Assembly: GCF_001187435.1 (NCBI RefSeq) | Contig: NZ_LFXA01000002.1 | Coordinates: forward strand, 806,001 to 870,000 | Reading direction: 5' to 3' | DNA length: 64,000 bases | From: Streptomyces caatingaensis | GTDB lineage: Bacteria; Actinomycetota; Actinomycetes; Streptomycetales; Streptomycetaceae | In this document: piece after piece, positions 36,075-44,984 of the stretch | How the letters are laid out: every line of letters starts with the position of its first letter | How positions within the stretch are numbered: position 1 is the first letter of the stretch | Translations under genes and position numbers: made by a program | Notes under the pieces: model-generated | What the model saw: only the letters and a program-made list of their open reading frames with translations | What the model was told of the DNA's origin: nothing | Databases searched by the model: none

Positions 36075-36557
36075 TCAGGTCCGGCGCTCCGCCGCGCGCC
36101 CCACCGCGTCCACCAGCGGCACCATCCGGTAGGGCACCCGCTCGCGCAGGACCATCTCCGTACGGGTGCGCACCACGCCCGTCAGCCGCACCAGGCGCTG
36201 GATCACGTCCTCCAGGTGCGCGGCGTCCCGCGCCGCGACGCGGGCCAGGAGATCCCCGCCGCCGGTGACGGAGAACGCCTCGATGATCTCGGGCACCTCG
36301 GCCAGCCCGTCCGCGACCGGGTCCAGGTGCCCCTGGGTCACCTCGATGTGGACGAACGCCAGCACCGGATGCCCGAGCGCGGCGGGGGAGAGGCGCGGGC
36401 CGGTCCCGGTGATCACCCCGGTGCGCTCCAGCCGGTCCAGCCGCGCCTGCAGCGTGCCCCGGGCGATGCCGAGCAGGCGCGCGTACTCGCGTGCGCTGGT
36501 GCGCGGCCGCTCCAGCAGCAGCCGCAGGATCTTCGCGTCCAGGGCGTCCACGGCCAT
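36075..36557 (-). CDS. Lrp/AsnC-family transcriptional regulator
   Basis: 160 residues from ATG 36557. N-terminal HTH (LDAKILRLLLERPRTSAREY, then LGIARGTLQARLDRLERTGVI) and C-terminal RAM/ligand domain (FVHIEVTQGHLDPVADGL, FSVTGGGDLLARVAARD). Such proteins sense amino acids. The GTG at 36599 gives a longer start, but a TACAGT -10-like box overlaps it, and GGGAG lies before 36557. Divergent from the FUSC-like transporter gene 191 bases away, which it may control. Confidence 0.88.
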   Translation of the reverse strand: MAVDALDAKILRLLLERPRTSAREYARLLGIARGTLQARLDRLERTGVITGTGPRLSPAALGHPVLAFVHIEVTQGHLDPVADGLAEVPEIIEAFSVTGGGDLLARVAARDAAHLEDVIQRLVRLTGVVRTRTEMVLRERVPYRMVPLVDAVGRAAERRT

Positions 36558-36748
36558 GGGCCAACGGCTCCCTCGGGGTCGGGTGCGGGGCGCGGTCACT
36601 GTACCAATGGCCCAGCCGGAGCGGAGACTATTGAGCCATCAACCGCCGGGATGGTCTGATGGTGTCGTCGATGGCGCTGCGGAGGATCTCCGTGGCGCCT
36701 TTCCGTTGCTCTCTCCACTGCTTTTCCGTGTGCGAAAGGAAGGTGCCG

Positions 36749-38326
36749 GTGCTGAAGAAGGTGTTCGTGGCTCCGGACCCGGGCCGGCTGCGGCTGCGCG
36801 CCGGCGCCCGGGCCGTCCTCGGCATCGGTGCGGCGGTCGCGGTCTGCGGGCTCGCCGGCCACTCCCTCACCGCGGCGATCGCCGGCGGGCTCGCCGCGCT
36901 GCTCGCCCTCTTCACCGTCACCGACGCGACGGTCCGCGGCCAGGGCGTCACCACCGCCCTGCTGCCGGTGGCCGGCCTGCCCGTGCTCGCCGCCGCGACG
37001 GCGCTGCACGGCGCGCCCTGGGCCCGGGACGCCGTCTTCCTCGCGGTCCTGGGCGCCGGGGTCTACGCCCGGCGGTGGGGGCCGCGCGGACACGCCCTCG
37101 GGGTGTTCGCGTTCATGACCTTCTTCGAGACGCAGTTCCTGCACGCCGTGCCCGCGCAGCTCCCCGAGCTGTGCGCCGCGACCCTGCTCTCCCTCGCGGT
37201 CTCCTCCGCCGTCCGCTTCGGCCTGTGGTGCTACGAGCGCCGGCTGCCGCCCGCCGCCGCCCCGGCCCCGCCGTCCGGGACCGGCCTGGCCCGCACGACC
37301 ACCCGCCAGGCGGTCCAGGCCGTCGTCGCGGGGGCGCTCGCGCTCGGGGCGGGACAGCTGCTGTCCCAGGAGCGCTGGTACTGGGCCGTCGGCGCCGTCT
37401 GGTGGATCTTCGTCAACACCGCCTCCCGGGGCGACGTCCTGGTGCGCGGCTTCCGCCGCGTGGCCGGCACGGTGCTCGGCATCGCCCTCGGGGCGGGCGT
37501 CGCCATCCCGCTGCACGGCGCCGGGGCACCCACGGCCGTGCTCGTCGCGGCGTGCGTCTTCGGGATCTTCTACGCGGCACCCGTCTCCTACACCTGGATG
37601 ATGTTCGCCGTGACCGTCATGGCCGGGCTCCTGTACGGGCTCCTCGGCGTCCTCACCCCCGGCCTGCTGGCCCTGCGCCTGGCCGAGACCGGCGTCGGCG
37701 CGCTCGGCGCGGCGCTCGCGGTCGTCGTCGTCCTGCCGGTGACGACCCACGCGACGACGGACGCGTGGATCCGGCACGCCCTCCGCCGCGTCCACGCCTG
37801 CGCGGCGGAGGCGGCGGCCCGGCTCGCCGGCTCGCCCGACGCCGACCCAGCGCCGCTGGTCGCCGAGCTGGAGGCGCTCCTCGGCCGCGTACGCCTCTCG
37901 CTCGCGCCGCTGGTCCATCCCCTCAGCCCGCTGCGCGCCCGCAAGCAGCGGGCCCGCCGTGTCCTCGCCCTCCTCGACGAGTGCGCGCGCGAGGTGCGCG
38001 GGCTCGCCTCCGTCTCCGCCGTCTCCTCCGACTGCGCCGACTCCGCCGATCCGGAGGCGTCGCGGGACGAGCGGCTGGTGGCGGCGTGTGCGCGGGTGGA
38101 GGCGGCGGTGGGGGCGCTGACGTCGCCGTCTCCGGCGGCGTCGTTGCCTTCGCCCTCGGCGGTGGGGTCGCCCTCGGCGGTGGGGTCGGCGTCGGCGGTA
38201 GGGTCGGCGCCGGCGCCCGCGCCCGCTCCCGCGCTGTTTCCGTCTCCCGGCGGGGAGGGGGCGCTTGCCCATCTGCAGGGGCTGGAGCGGGCGTTGGGGG
38301 AGCTGGCGGTTCCGTTGCGGGCGTAG
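36749..38326 (+). CDS. FUSC/aromatic-acid-exporter-like membrane protein
   Basis: 525 residues. Two blocks of hydrophobic segments (about 18-140 and 180-340) separated by a short cytoplasmic stretch, as in FUSC/YccS-type proteins; the second block contains RWYWAVGAVWWIFVNTASRG and RRVAGTVLGIALGAG. A soluble tail after 345 ends in P/S/A/V repeats (about 455-500) encoded by near-identical 15-18 base units. Probably exports an organic acid or drug. GTG 36749 preferred: GAAAGGAAGG precedes it; the ORF upstream lacks homology-like sequence. Divergent Lrp regulator likely local. Confidence 0.8.
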   Translation: MLKKVFVAPDPGRLRLRAGARAVLGIGAAVAVCGLAGHSLTAAIAGGLAALLALFTVTDATVRGQGVTTALLPVAGLPVLAAATALHGAPWARDAVFLAVLGAGVYARRWGPRGHALGVFAFMTFFETQFLHAVPAQLPELCAATLLSLAVSSAVRFGLWCYERRLPPAAAPAPPSGTGLARTTTRQAVQAVVAGALALGAGQLLSQERWYWAVGAVWWIFVNTASRGDVLVRGFRRVAGTVLGIALGAGVAIPLHGAGAPTAVLVAACVFGIFYAAPVSYTWMMFAVTVMAGLLYGLLGVLTPGLLALRLAETGVGALGAALAVVVVLPVTTHATTDAWIRHALRRVHACAAEAAARLAGSPDADPAPLVAELEALLGRVRLSLAPLVHPLSPLRARKQRARRVLALLDECAREVRGLASVSAVSSDCADSADPEASRDERLVAACARVEAAVGALTSPSPAASLPSPSAVGSPSAVGSASAVGSAPAPAPAPALFPSPGGEGALAHLQGLERALGELAVPLRA

Positions 38327-38519
38327 GGCCGTCGTCGGGGGGTGATATGCCCCGGACCCTCCCTTTCACCGTTTCTTCCGGGGCTGCGCCCCTCGGCCCG
38401 CCCCGCCGGCGCGCTCCGCGCGGGTGGGGCGGGACTCCGCCCCCGGCCTGGCGCTGCGTTGCGCGCGGGTGGGGCGGGGCTCCGCCCCTGCACCCCGGAA
38501 CCGCGCTGCCGCGCGGTTG

Positions 38520-38564
38520 TCCTCAAACGCCGGACGGGCTGGAGCAGCCCGTCCGGCGCTTGAG
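38520..38564. terminator. Long hairpin with CCGGACGGGCTG core
   Basis: CCTCAAACGCCGGACGGGCTG pairs with CAGCCCGTCCGGCGCTTGAGG (one mismatch) around GAG. The same core forms the centre of the palindrome at 43429-43477. It lies 194 bases past the FUSC gene and could end its transcript. Confidence 0.5.
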
Positions 38565-38730
38565 GGCTGGGGGTGCTCCCTCTGGGGGGATCGCACGGTG
38601 CTTCGGGGGCAGGGGCGCAGGCCCGAAGCGGGGGGGCAGGGGGCGTAGCCCCCGGCGGGGTGCAGGGGCGGAGCCCCGCGCCTACCGTGCGGCAGCGCGG
38701 TTCCGGCGTGCAGGGGCGGAGCCCCGCCCA

Positions 38731-39035
38731 CCCGCGCAGAGCGCGGCGTCGGGCCGAGGAGGGCGGGCTCCGCCACCCGTGCGGCAGTGCAGTGCTGGGC
38801 CGGGGGGCTGCGCCGCTCACCCGCGCAGAGCGCGGCGTCGGGCCGAGGAGGGCGGGCTCCGCCACCCGTGCGGCAGTGCAGTGCTGGGCCGGGGGGCTGC
38901 GCCGCCCACCCGCGCGTAGCGCGGCGTCGGGGCGAGGAGGGCGGGCTCCGCCACCCGTGCGGCAGTGCAGTGCTGGGCGGGGGGGGGCTGCGCCGCCCAC
39001 CCGCGCGTAGCGCGGCGCCGGGCCGAGGAGAGCGG
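38731..39035. repeat. 89-bp tandem repeat, about 3.4 units
   Basis: Units begin with CCCGCGCAGAGCGCGGCG or CCCGCGCGTAGCGCGGCG at 38731, 38820, 38909 and 39000; spacings 89, 89 and 91 (the last has two extra Gs in a G run). Units differ by only a few bases, so the array is recent. Confidence 0.85.
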
Positions 39036-39208
39036 CCCCGGCCGCCCGCGCGCAGGGTGGTGCCGGGCGAGGACCTCAACGCCCTGCTGCCCGCGGAGGG
39101 CGTCCAGCCGCGCGGCGGCGCGGTTTCGGGCCGCGGGGCGGAGCCCCGGAAGAAACGGTGAGATGGGCCCCTCTGGGGGCGGGGCTGGGGCAGATTTCCC
39201 CACGCCTG

Positions 39209-39214
39209 TAGCGT
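39209..39214 (+). promoter_or_regulatory. -10 box of leaderless lactonase gene
   Basis: TAGCGT, then CGGCCC, then ATG at 39221; no ribosome binding site between. Confidence 0.5.
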
Positions 39215-39220
39215 CGGCCC

Positions 39221-40273
39221 ATGGCATCCCAGGCAACCCACGCCTACATCGGTTCCTTCACCACCGCCGGAGGCCCCGGCATCACGGTCACCCGCCTCGA
39301 CACCCGCACCGGAGCCCTCACCACCACCGCTCACACCATCTCCACCCCCACCCCCAACCCCTCCTTCCTCGCCGTCTCCCCCGACCGCACCCGTCTGTAC
39401 GCCGTCGGCGAGACCGACGACGGCACGGTCACGGCGTTCTCGATCGCCGGGGATCCGGCCCGGCCGGAGCCGCTCGGTCCGCCCGTCCGGGTGGGCGGTG
39501 ACGGGCCGACGCACCTCGCGGTGAGCGCGGACGGAAGGCGGCTGTTCACGGCCAACTACGGCTCGGGGAGCGTGAGTACGCTCCCGCTCGCCGAGGGCGG
39601 CGAGGCCGGGGCGCCCACCGTCGTCCTGCCGCACCACGGCAGTGGACCGGTCGCCGACCGGCAGTCCGCCCCGCACGCGCACACCGCCGTCCCCGACCCC
39701 TCCGGCCGCTGGCTGCTGGCCGTCGACCTGGGCACCGACTCGGTGTGGATCTCGGAGCGGGACGCCGCCACCGGCGACCCCGTGCCGTACCGGGAGGCGT
39801 CCCTCGCCCCCGGCAGCGGCCCCCGGACGCTGGTCTTCCACCCGCGCGGCCACCGCGCGTACGTCCTGCACGAACTGGACCCGGCCGTGACGGTGTGCCG
39901 CTGGGACGCCGTGGCCGGGGCGCTGGAGCCGCTGGAGGAGGTCCGCGTCGTACCGCCCGGAGCGGCCGGGCCCACGTACCCGTCCACGCCCGTGATCTCC
40001 CCGGACGGACGCTTCCTGTGGACGGCCAACCGCGGGGACGACACCCTTTCCGTCCTCGCCCTCGACGCCGACGGCGGCCGCCCGGAGCTCCGCGCGACCG
40101 TGGACTGCGGCGGGCGGTGGCCGCGCCACCTCGCCCTGCACGACGGACGGCTCTACGCGGCCAACGAGCGCTCGGGGAACGTCACTTGGTTCACGGTCGA
40201 GCCGGAGACGGGGGTGCCGCGGAAGGCGGGCACGATCGAGGTGACGGCGGCCTCCTGCGTCGTCTTCGCCTGA
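39221..40273 (+). CDS. Lactonase-family seven-bladed beta-propeller protein (6-phosphogluconolactonase-like)
   Basis: 350 residues. Repeated blades with SPDRTRLYAVGE, SADGRRLFTANYGSGSVS, GPRTLVFHPRGHRAYVLHEL and SPDGRFLWTANRGDDT are typical of the YbhE/Pgl lactonase family; HAHTAVPDPSGRWLLAVDLG carries the conserved histidine region. A role in hydrolysing 6-phosphogluconolactone or a related sugar lactone is inferred from the family. No signal peptide. Convergent with the CbiX-like gene. Confidence 0.9.
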   Translation: MASQATHAYIGSFTTAGGPGITVTRLDTRTGALTTTAHTISTPTPNPSFLAVSPDRTRLYAVGETDDGTVTAFSIAGDPARPEPLGPPVRVGGDGPTHLAVSADGRRLFTANYGSGSVSTLPLAEGGEAGAPTVVLPHHGSGPVADRQSAPHAHTAVPDPSGRWLLAVDLGTDSVWISERDAATGDPVPYREASLAPGSGPRTLVFHPRGHRAYVLHELDPAVTVCRWDAVAGALEPLEEVRVVPPGAAGPTYPSTPVISPDGRFLWTANRGDDTLSVLALDADGGRPELRATVDCGGRWPRHLALHDGRLYAANERSGNVTWFTVEPETGVPRKAGTIEVTAASCVVFA

Positions 40274-40300
40274 GCCGGGAGGCGCCCGGGCCGGGACGCG

Positions 40301-40332
40301 CGTGAGGGGCCCCACGGCGGAGGCCCCTCACG
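40301..40332. terminator. Bidirectional hairpin terminator
   Basis: Eleven-bp stem (40301-40311 with 40322-40332), loop 10 bases, between the convergent lactonase and CbiX-like genes. It is followed by short tandem repeats of GGCGTACGGGGAAC (40342-40374). Confidence 0.65.
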
Positions 40333-40383
40333 GCGAACGGCGTACGGCGTACGGGGAACGGCGTACGGGGAACGACGCGCCCC

Positions 40384-41331
40384 TCAGCGCAGCGGCGCCC
40401 CCAGCGGCGCCGGCGTGGCGATGCCCAGCAGCTCGCTGTACTTGGCGAGGACGAGCCGGCCGATCGCCGGGTAGGCGCCCAGCGGCTCGGCCGCCGCGCA
40501 GCCCGCCTCCTTGGCGGCCATGGCCGGCAGCGCCTCGTCGGCCTCGGGGCCGATCAGGCAGGGGGCGAGGGCGAGGTTCCGCGAACCGGCGGCGCGCAGC
40601 TCGTCGGCGGCGCGGGCGACGGCGCCCTCCTCGTCGAGGCCGGCGGCCAGGACGGGCACGGCCAGGCGGGCGGAGAGCAGCATGCCGGTGATGCCCGCGG
40701 CCTGCGCGGCCTCGGTGCCGCCGACCGTCGCGAGCACGATGCCGTCGGCGGCGGTCGTGACCGTGAACAGCCGGGCGCGGTCGGCACGCGCCAGCCCCGC
40801 CTCGGAGAGGCGCACGTGGAGCGCCTCGGCGAGCAGCGGGTGCGGGCCGAGGGCGTCGGTCAGCTCGAAGGCCGAACCGCTGCTCACCACCGACCGGCGT
40901 ATGCGGCGCAGCACGGCGGCGTCCGGGCCGGCCAGCAGCGGGACGACGACGGCGGCCGGGCCGCGGGACCAGTCCGGCGCGTCCCCGCCGTCCGGGCCGG
41001 CGGCGGAGGCGGCGGCTTCGCTGGTGCGAGCGGTGTGCTGGGCCGCGGCGGAGCCGAGGACGGCGTCCAGCGCGGGGTACTCCGCGGAACCGCCCTCGGC
41101 GTCCGCGTAGCCGATGCGCGCGTCCAGGCCGGGCAGCTCGGAGCGGGCGATGCTGAGGATCTCCTCGGCGATGCGGCGCGCGGCGGGACCGGGCGCGCCG
41201 GGCACCGCGAGCACGAGCGGGGGCGCCCCCGTCGGCGCGGTCACGGGCTCCGGCCTCCGGTGCCGCCCGGACTGGCGGGGACGGGGCATTCGTACAGGCA
41301 GGCCGGACGTGGGCCCTGTGGAGGAGCTCAT
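40384..41331 (-). CDS. CbiX/sirohydrochlorin chelatase-like protein, active-site His not seen
   Basis: 315 residues made of two similar halves, like CbiX/SirB class II chelatases: a first half with PLVLAVPGAPGPAARRIAEE and AAVVVPLLAGPDAAVLRRI, and a second with GIVLATVGGTEAAQAAGI and LALAPCLIGPEADEAL. The family's HGS metal-binding start is replaced by VPGAP here, so insertion of metal into sirohydrochlorin is doubtful; it may be a non-enzymatic or repurposed relative. ATG 41331 lies eight bases after a TAACAT -10-like box. Upstream in the same direction, 130 bases away, is the GlcNAc-kinase-like gene. Confidence 0.65.
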   Translation of the reverse strand: MSSSTGPTSGLPVRMPRPRQSGRHRRPEPVTAPTGAPPLVLAVPGAPGPAARRIAEEILSIARSELPGLDARIGYADAEGGSAEYPALDAVLGSAAAQHTARTSEAAASAAGPDGGDAPDWSRGPAAVVVPLLAGPDAAVLRRIRRSVVSSGSAFELTDALGPHPLLAEALHVRLSEAGLARADRARLFTVTTAADGIVLATVGGTEAAQAAGITGMLLSARLAVPVLAAGLDEEGAVARAADELRAAGSRNLALAPCLIGPEADEALPAMAAKEAGCAAAEPLGAYPAIGRLVLAKYSELLGIATPAPLGAPLR

Positions 41332-41461
41332 GGCGCCGCATGTTATCCGGTCGGGAACTCCTCCGTTCGGGTGGGGGGAGGTTACGTCACCTCTGTCCGG
41401 ATTTATTGGGTGAGGGATCCGGCGGCCGGAGGGGGTGTCCGGTCAACGGGGAAAAGGGTGT

Positions 41462-42448
41462 TCACCCGATGACGGTCAGCAGCGTCCCGTCGGCCGGCAG
41501 CAGCAGACGGTCCGTCAGCAGGGCCGTGGCCAGGTACAGCGCGCCGTCCAGCGGGGTGCCCGCCGCCTCGACCCGCCGCGCGTAAGGAAGTTGCAGGCGC
41601 AACTGTTCGTCCAGCGGTTCGAGCAGCGGCCCGCCGAGCCCCCGCAGACCGCCCGTGACCGCGACCGACGGCTCCGGCGCGCCGGGCGCGGGCCGCCGGC
41701 AGGCCGCGGCGGCGGCCTCGGCGATGTGCCGGGCGGCGGTGCGCAGGATGTCCCGGGCGACCGGACACGCCCCGGCGCACCGCGCGACCTCCGGGGCGAA
41801 GGAGGCCAGCAGGGCGGGCCGGTCCGGGCGCGGGTAGAGCAGCCCCGGCAGCTCCCCGGCCGGGCCCAGGACGGCCGCCGACCGGGCCAGCAGCGCGGCC
41901 GATCCGCCGGCCCGCCCGTCGTGGGCCCGTAGCGCCGCCTCCAGTCCGGCCCGGCCGATCCAGGCCCCGCCGCCGCAGTCGCCGAGCAGGTGCCCCCAGC
42001 CGTCCGCGCGCCGCCAGCCGGAGCCGGGCGCCAGGTCGGTGCCGAGGGCGACCAGGCCGGTGCCCGCCGCGACGACGGCGCCCGGGGCCTGGCCCACGGC
42101 TCCGGCGTAGGCGGTCACGGCGTCCGAGGCCAGCGCGAGCCGCCGGGTGCCCAGCGCCTCCCGCAGGGCCGCGGGCAGGACGGCCCGCAGCTCGCCGCCG
42201 AGCCCGGCCATGCCGGCGGCCCCCACGCAGACGGCCGCGCACTCCCGCGCGTCCGCCCGGCGCAACAGCTCGCGGGCCGCGGGCAGGACGCGGCCGAGCA
42301 GGCCCCGGGCGTCGATGCCGCCGCTCGTCGTCCGCGCCGGTTCGGGGGAGGACCAGGTCAGCGGGGGGCCGGCGCCGTCCGCCGGGGCGACGGCGACGCG
42401 GATGCCCGAGCCGCCCGAGTCGACGGCCAGCACCTGAGCGGACGTCAT
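41462..42448 (-). CDS. N-acetylglucosamine kinase-like protein (BadF/BadG ATPase family)
   Basis: 328 residues of the actin/hexokinase-like ATPase fold: phosphate 1 motif AVDSGGSGIRVAV at 8-20, phosphate 2 VVAAGTGLVALG near 125, GWGHLLGDCGGGAWIG near 150, and adenosine motif VAVTGGLRGLGGPL near 265. The order and spacing fit N-acetylglucosamine kinases, which would phosphorylate recycled or imported GlcNAc, an important streptomycete nutrient. No DasR-type site was found nearby. Starts ATG 42448, 73 bases downstream of ung. Confidence 0.83.
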   Translation of the reverse strand: MTSAQVLAVDSGGSGIRVAVAPADGAGPPLTWSSPEPARTTSGGIDARGLLGRVLPAARELLRRADARECAAVCVGAAGMAGLGGELRAVLPAALREALGTRRLALASDAVTAYAGAVGQAPGAVVAAGTGLVALGTDLAPGSGWRRADGWGHLLGDCGGGAWIGRAGLEAALRAHDGRAGGSAALLARSAAVLGPAGELPGLLYPRPDRPALLASFAPEVARCAGACPVARDILRTAARHIAEAAAAACRRPAPGAPEPSVAVTGGLRGLGGPLLEPLDEQLRLQLPYARRVEAAGTPLDGALYLATALLTDRLLLPADGTLLTVIG

Positions 42449-42521
42449 GCGCCCGGTGTCGTGCGGGCGTTCGCGAGGACGTTCGTGAAGTCCCTCATGG
42501 CGGGCACCTTACCGCGCGGCT

Positions 42522-43199
42522 TCAGGGCAGCCGCCAGTCCACGGGTGCCGAACCCTGGCCCACCAGAAGGTCGTTGGCCCGGCTGAAGGGCCGCGAACCG
42601 AAGAACCCCCGGTCCGCGGACATGGGCGACGGGTGCGCGGACTCCACGCACGGCACGCCGCCGAGCAGCGGGCGCAGATTGCGCGCGTCCCGCCCCCACA
42701 GGATCGCCACCATCGGCTTGCCGCGGGCCACCAGGGCGCGGATGGCCTGCTCGGTGACCTCCTCCCAGCCCTTGCCGCGGTGCGCGGCGGGCTTGCGCGG
42801 GGCGGTCGTCAGGGCCCTGTTGAGCAGGAGGACGCCCTGCCGCGTCCACGGCGTCAGATCGCCGTTGGACGGCCGGGGCAGGCCCAGGTCGCTGTTGAGC
42901 TCCCGGTATATGTTCTCCAGGCTGCCCGGCAGCGGGCGCACCTCCGGGGCGACGGAGAAGCTCAGCCCGACCGCGTGGCCCGGCGTGGGGTAGGGGTCCT
43001 GCCCGACGATGAGGACGCGGACGTCGTCGAACGGCTGCTGGAACGCGCGCAGCACGTTGGCGCCGGAGGGCAGGTAGGTGCGGCCTGCCGCGATCTCGGC
43101 GCGCAGGAAGTCGCCCATCGCGGCGATCCGTCCGGCGACCGGTTCCAGGGCCTTCGCCCAGCCGGATTCGACGATCTCGTGCAAGGGACGTGCAGCCAC
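42522..43199 (-). CDS. ung: Uracil-DNA glycosylase
   Basis: 225 residues with the family-1 UDG motifs: [17 protein letters not shown] (catalytic Asp) near 60-77, LLLNRALTT near 122 and the DNA-intercalation loop [18 protein letters not shown] near 190. Removes uracil from DNA for base-excision repair. GTG 43199 has GGGAGGGG ten bases upstream and gives the normal N-terminus ([14 protein letters not shown]); larger frames run into the palindromic element. Confidence 0.96.
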   Translation of the reverse strand: MAARPLHEIVESGWAKALEPVAGRIAAMGDFLRAEIAAGRTYLPSGANVLRAFQQPFDDVRVLIVGQDPYPTPGHAVGLSFSVAPEVRPLPGSLENIYRELNSDLGLPRPSNGDLTPWTRQGVLLLNRALTTAPRKPAAHRGKGWEEVTEQAIRALVARGKPMVAILWGRDARNLRPLLGGVPCVESAHPSPMSADRGFFGSRPFSRANDLLVGQGSAPVDWRLP

Positions 43200-43361
43200 G
43201 GCTGCGACCCCTCCCTGTTGTGAAGCGGTTGCGGTCGGTTGGAGATCGTACGCGATGGGTTCGGACCGGTTCCGCGGTCCCGGGCGGGCGGGAGGGCTGC
43301 GTGGGGGCGCCCGCAGGGGTGGGTTCGCCCGTACGGGTGAGTGGGGGTGTGGGCGGGGAAT

Positions 43362-43529
43362 GTGCCCCGGACCCGCCCTTTCACCGTTTCTTGCGCGCTG
43401 CCGCGCGGAAACCGCCCTCCGGGGCGGTGTCCTCAGTCGCCGGACGGGCTGATTCAGCCCGTCCGGCGACTGAGGACAAGACCGCGGCGGAGCCGCGCAA
43501 GAAACGGTGAAAGGGCGGGTCCGGGGCAC
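43362..43529. repeat. 168-bp palindromic element (inverted-repeat family, copy 3)
   Basis: Perfect 36-bp outer arms (43362-43397 and 43494-43529; outermost bases GTGCCCCGGACC), an inner perfect 23-bp hairpin (43429-43451/43455-43477, loop ATT) and a 6-bp hairpin ACCGCC/GGCGGT (43411-43428). It fills most of the 343-base gap between ung and the ferredoxin reductase gene, both leftward, starting 13 bases after the reductase stop, so it probably ends that transcript. Outer arms match the ends of copies 1 and 2. Confidence 0.85.
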
Positions 43530-43542
43530 ACCCTCCCCCCGC

Positions 43543-44913
43543 CTACCCCCGCACGCACCCCGCCGCCCCCAACAACCCCTCCCAGTCGGGGATCTTGACC
43601 GTGCGACGCCCCAGGCTCCGGCCCAGCTCCGACTCCGCCGCCTCGATGCCGAGCCAGCCCGGCCACTCCACCGGAGCGACGCCCGCCGTGCGCAGGGCGG
43701 CGCGCGGATCGTCGGCGGGCCGGCGGGCCAGCAGCGACGGCGCGTCGGCGAGCAGGGACTGCACCGTCTCCTTCGCGCAGGGCCGGTTCGTCCCGATGAC
43801 CCCCGTCGGCCCCCGCTTGATCCACCCCGCCACGTACTCCCCGGGCGACGGCGCGCCGTCGCGCAGCACGCGCCCGGCGGCGTGGGGCACCGTCCCGCCG
43901 GCCGCGTCGAAGGGCAGTCCCGCGATCGGAACTCCCCGGTAGCCCACCGAGCGCAGCACCAACTGGGCCTCGATGTCCTCGAATTGGCCGGTGCCCCGCA
44001 CGCCCCCGGCGCCGTCCGGCACCGTCCGCTCGAAGCGGACGGCCCGCACCGCGGAATCGCCGAGGACGGCGACGGGCCGCAGGAAGAAGCGGACGTGGAT
44101 GCGGCGCCCGCGGCCGTCGGGCGGGCCGGGCGGCGGATCCCCGGCCGCCGCCCAGCCGCGCAGCACGTCGAGGTTGCGGCGGACGATGCCGGGCAGCGCG
44201 GAGCCGTCCTCCCAGGCCGGGTCCAGCGCGGCCTCCTCGGCGCGCACCAGGGCCCGGACCCCGGAGAGGGATCCCAGCTCGCGCAGTTCCTTGGTGGTGA
44301 ACTTGGCCTGCGCAGGGCCGCGTCGGCCCACCATGTGGATGTCGGTGACGCGGCTCTCGGCGAGCGCGGAGAGCGCGGCGTGCGGCACGTCGGTCGCGGC
44401 CAGTTCGTCGGCGCCGCGCGCCAGCACCCGGGCGACGTCGACGGCCACGTTGCCGACACCGATCACGACGGCGGAGCGGGCGGGGAGGGCGAAGGCGTCG
44501 GGCGGGGAGTCGGGATGGGCGCTGTACCAGGAGACGAAGTCGGTGGCCGAAAAACTCCCCGGCAGGTCCTCGCCGGGGATGCCCATGCGCCGGGCCGAGG
44601 CCGCGCCCACGCAGTAGACGACCGCGTGGTAGAGCTCGCGCAGCCGGGCCGGGGCGACCTCCCCGGGGCCCTCGCCGACGGGGACGTTGCCCAGGAAGGT
44701 GATCGCGGGGTGCTCCAGCGACGTACGCAGCGTGTTCTGCAGGGACTTGATCTTCTCGTGGTCGGGGGCGACGCCGTAGCGCACCAGACCGTACGGGCAG
44801 GGCAGCCGGTCGAGGACGTCCACCGTCACCCCGGGGACGGACTCCTGCTGCACCAGGGCCTGGGCCGTGAAGACCCCGCTCGGCCCCGATCCCACCACTG
44901 CGACGCGAAGCAC
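43543..44913 (-). CDS. fprA: Ferredoxin-NADP+ reductase, adrenodoxin-reductase type
   Basis: 456 residues, FAD site [15 protein letters not shown] at 5-19, [20 protein letters not shown] conserved block near 35-55, NADP site [16 protein letters not shown] near 150, and C-terminal [16 protein letters not shown] with FAD contacts. Passes electrons from NADPH to ferredoxin, e.g. for cytochromes P450. There is no fused ferredoxin domain. GTG 44913 with GGAAGGAGAG eight bases upstream. Follows the TetR gene in the same direction (71-base gap), ends in the palindrome. The symbol is by analogy to mycobacterial FprA. Confidence 0.88.
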   Translation of the reverse strand: MLRVAVVGSGPSGVFTAQALVQQESVPGVTVDVLDRLPCPYGLVRYGVAPDHEKIKSLQNTLRTSLEHPAITFLGNVPVGEGPGEVAPARLRELYHAVVYCVGAASARRMGIPGEDLPGSFSATDFVSWYSAHPDSPPDAFALPARSAVVIGVGNVAVDVARVLARGADELAATDVPHAALSALAESRVTDIHMVGRRGPAQAKFTTKELRELGSLSGVRALVRAEEAALDPAWEDGSALPGIVRRNLDVLRGWAAAGDPPPGPPDGRGRRIHVRFFLRPVAVLGDSAVRAVRFERTVPDGAGGVRGTGQFEDIEAQLVLRSVGYRGVPIAGLPFDAAGGTVPHAAGRVLRDGAPSPGEYVAGWIKRGPTGVIGTNRPCAKETVQSLLADAPSLLARRPADDPRAALRTAGVAPVEWPGWLGIEAAESELGRSLGRRTVKIPDWEGLLGAAGCVRG

Positions 44914-44984
44914 GGAGGGCTCTCCTTCCGGCGGTTGGGACCAGCATCCCACCGCCGCCGCGCCCCGGCAGCACCTCGGATCAC

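Larger units (their letters stand above)
38349..39165. repeat. Modular inverted-repeat element, copy 2 (expanded), gene-free
   Basis: This 894-base gap between genes holds no believable coding sequence. It is bounded by CCCTTTCACCGTTTCTTCCGGGG (from about 38362) and the inverted CCCCGGAAGAAACGGTGAGA (39145-39164). Inside are repeated palindromes (GGGGCGGAGCCCC type), a 21-bp hairpin (38520-38564, core CGCCGGACGGGCTG), the 42-base module shared with 21065-21106, and 89-base tandem repeats. Open frames across it are repeat artefacts. Confidence 0.7.

Noticed and set aside
38401..39161. Several long open frames on both strands within the repeat block
   Set aside because: They consist of tandem repeat translations (PPPVRQCSAG types), lack start signals and reflect GC-rich sequence without stops.
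21011..43529. Insertion sequence or CRISPR explanation for repeats
   Set aside because: No transposase, no regular spacers; repeats are palindromic modules and one tandem array.
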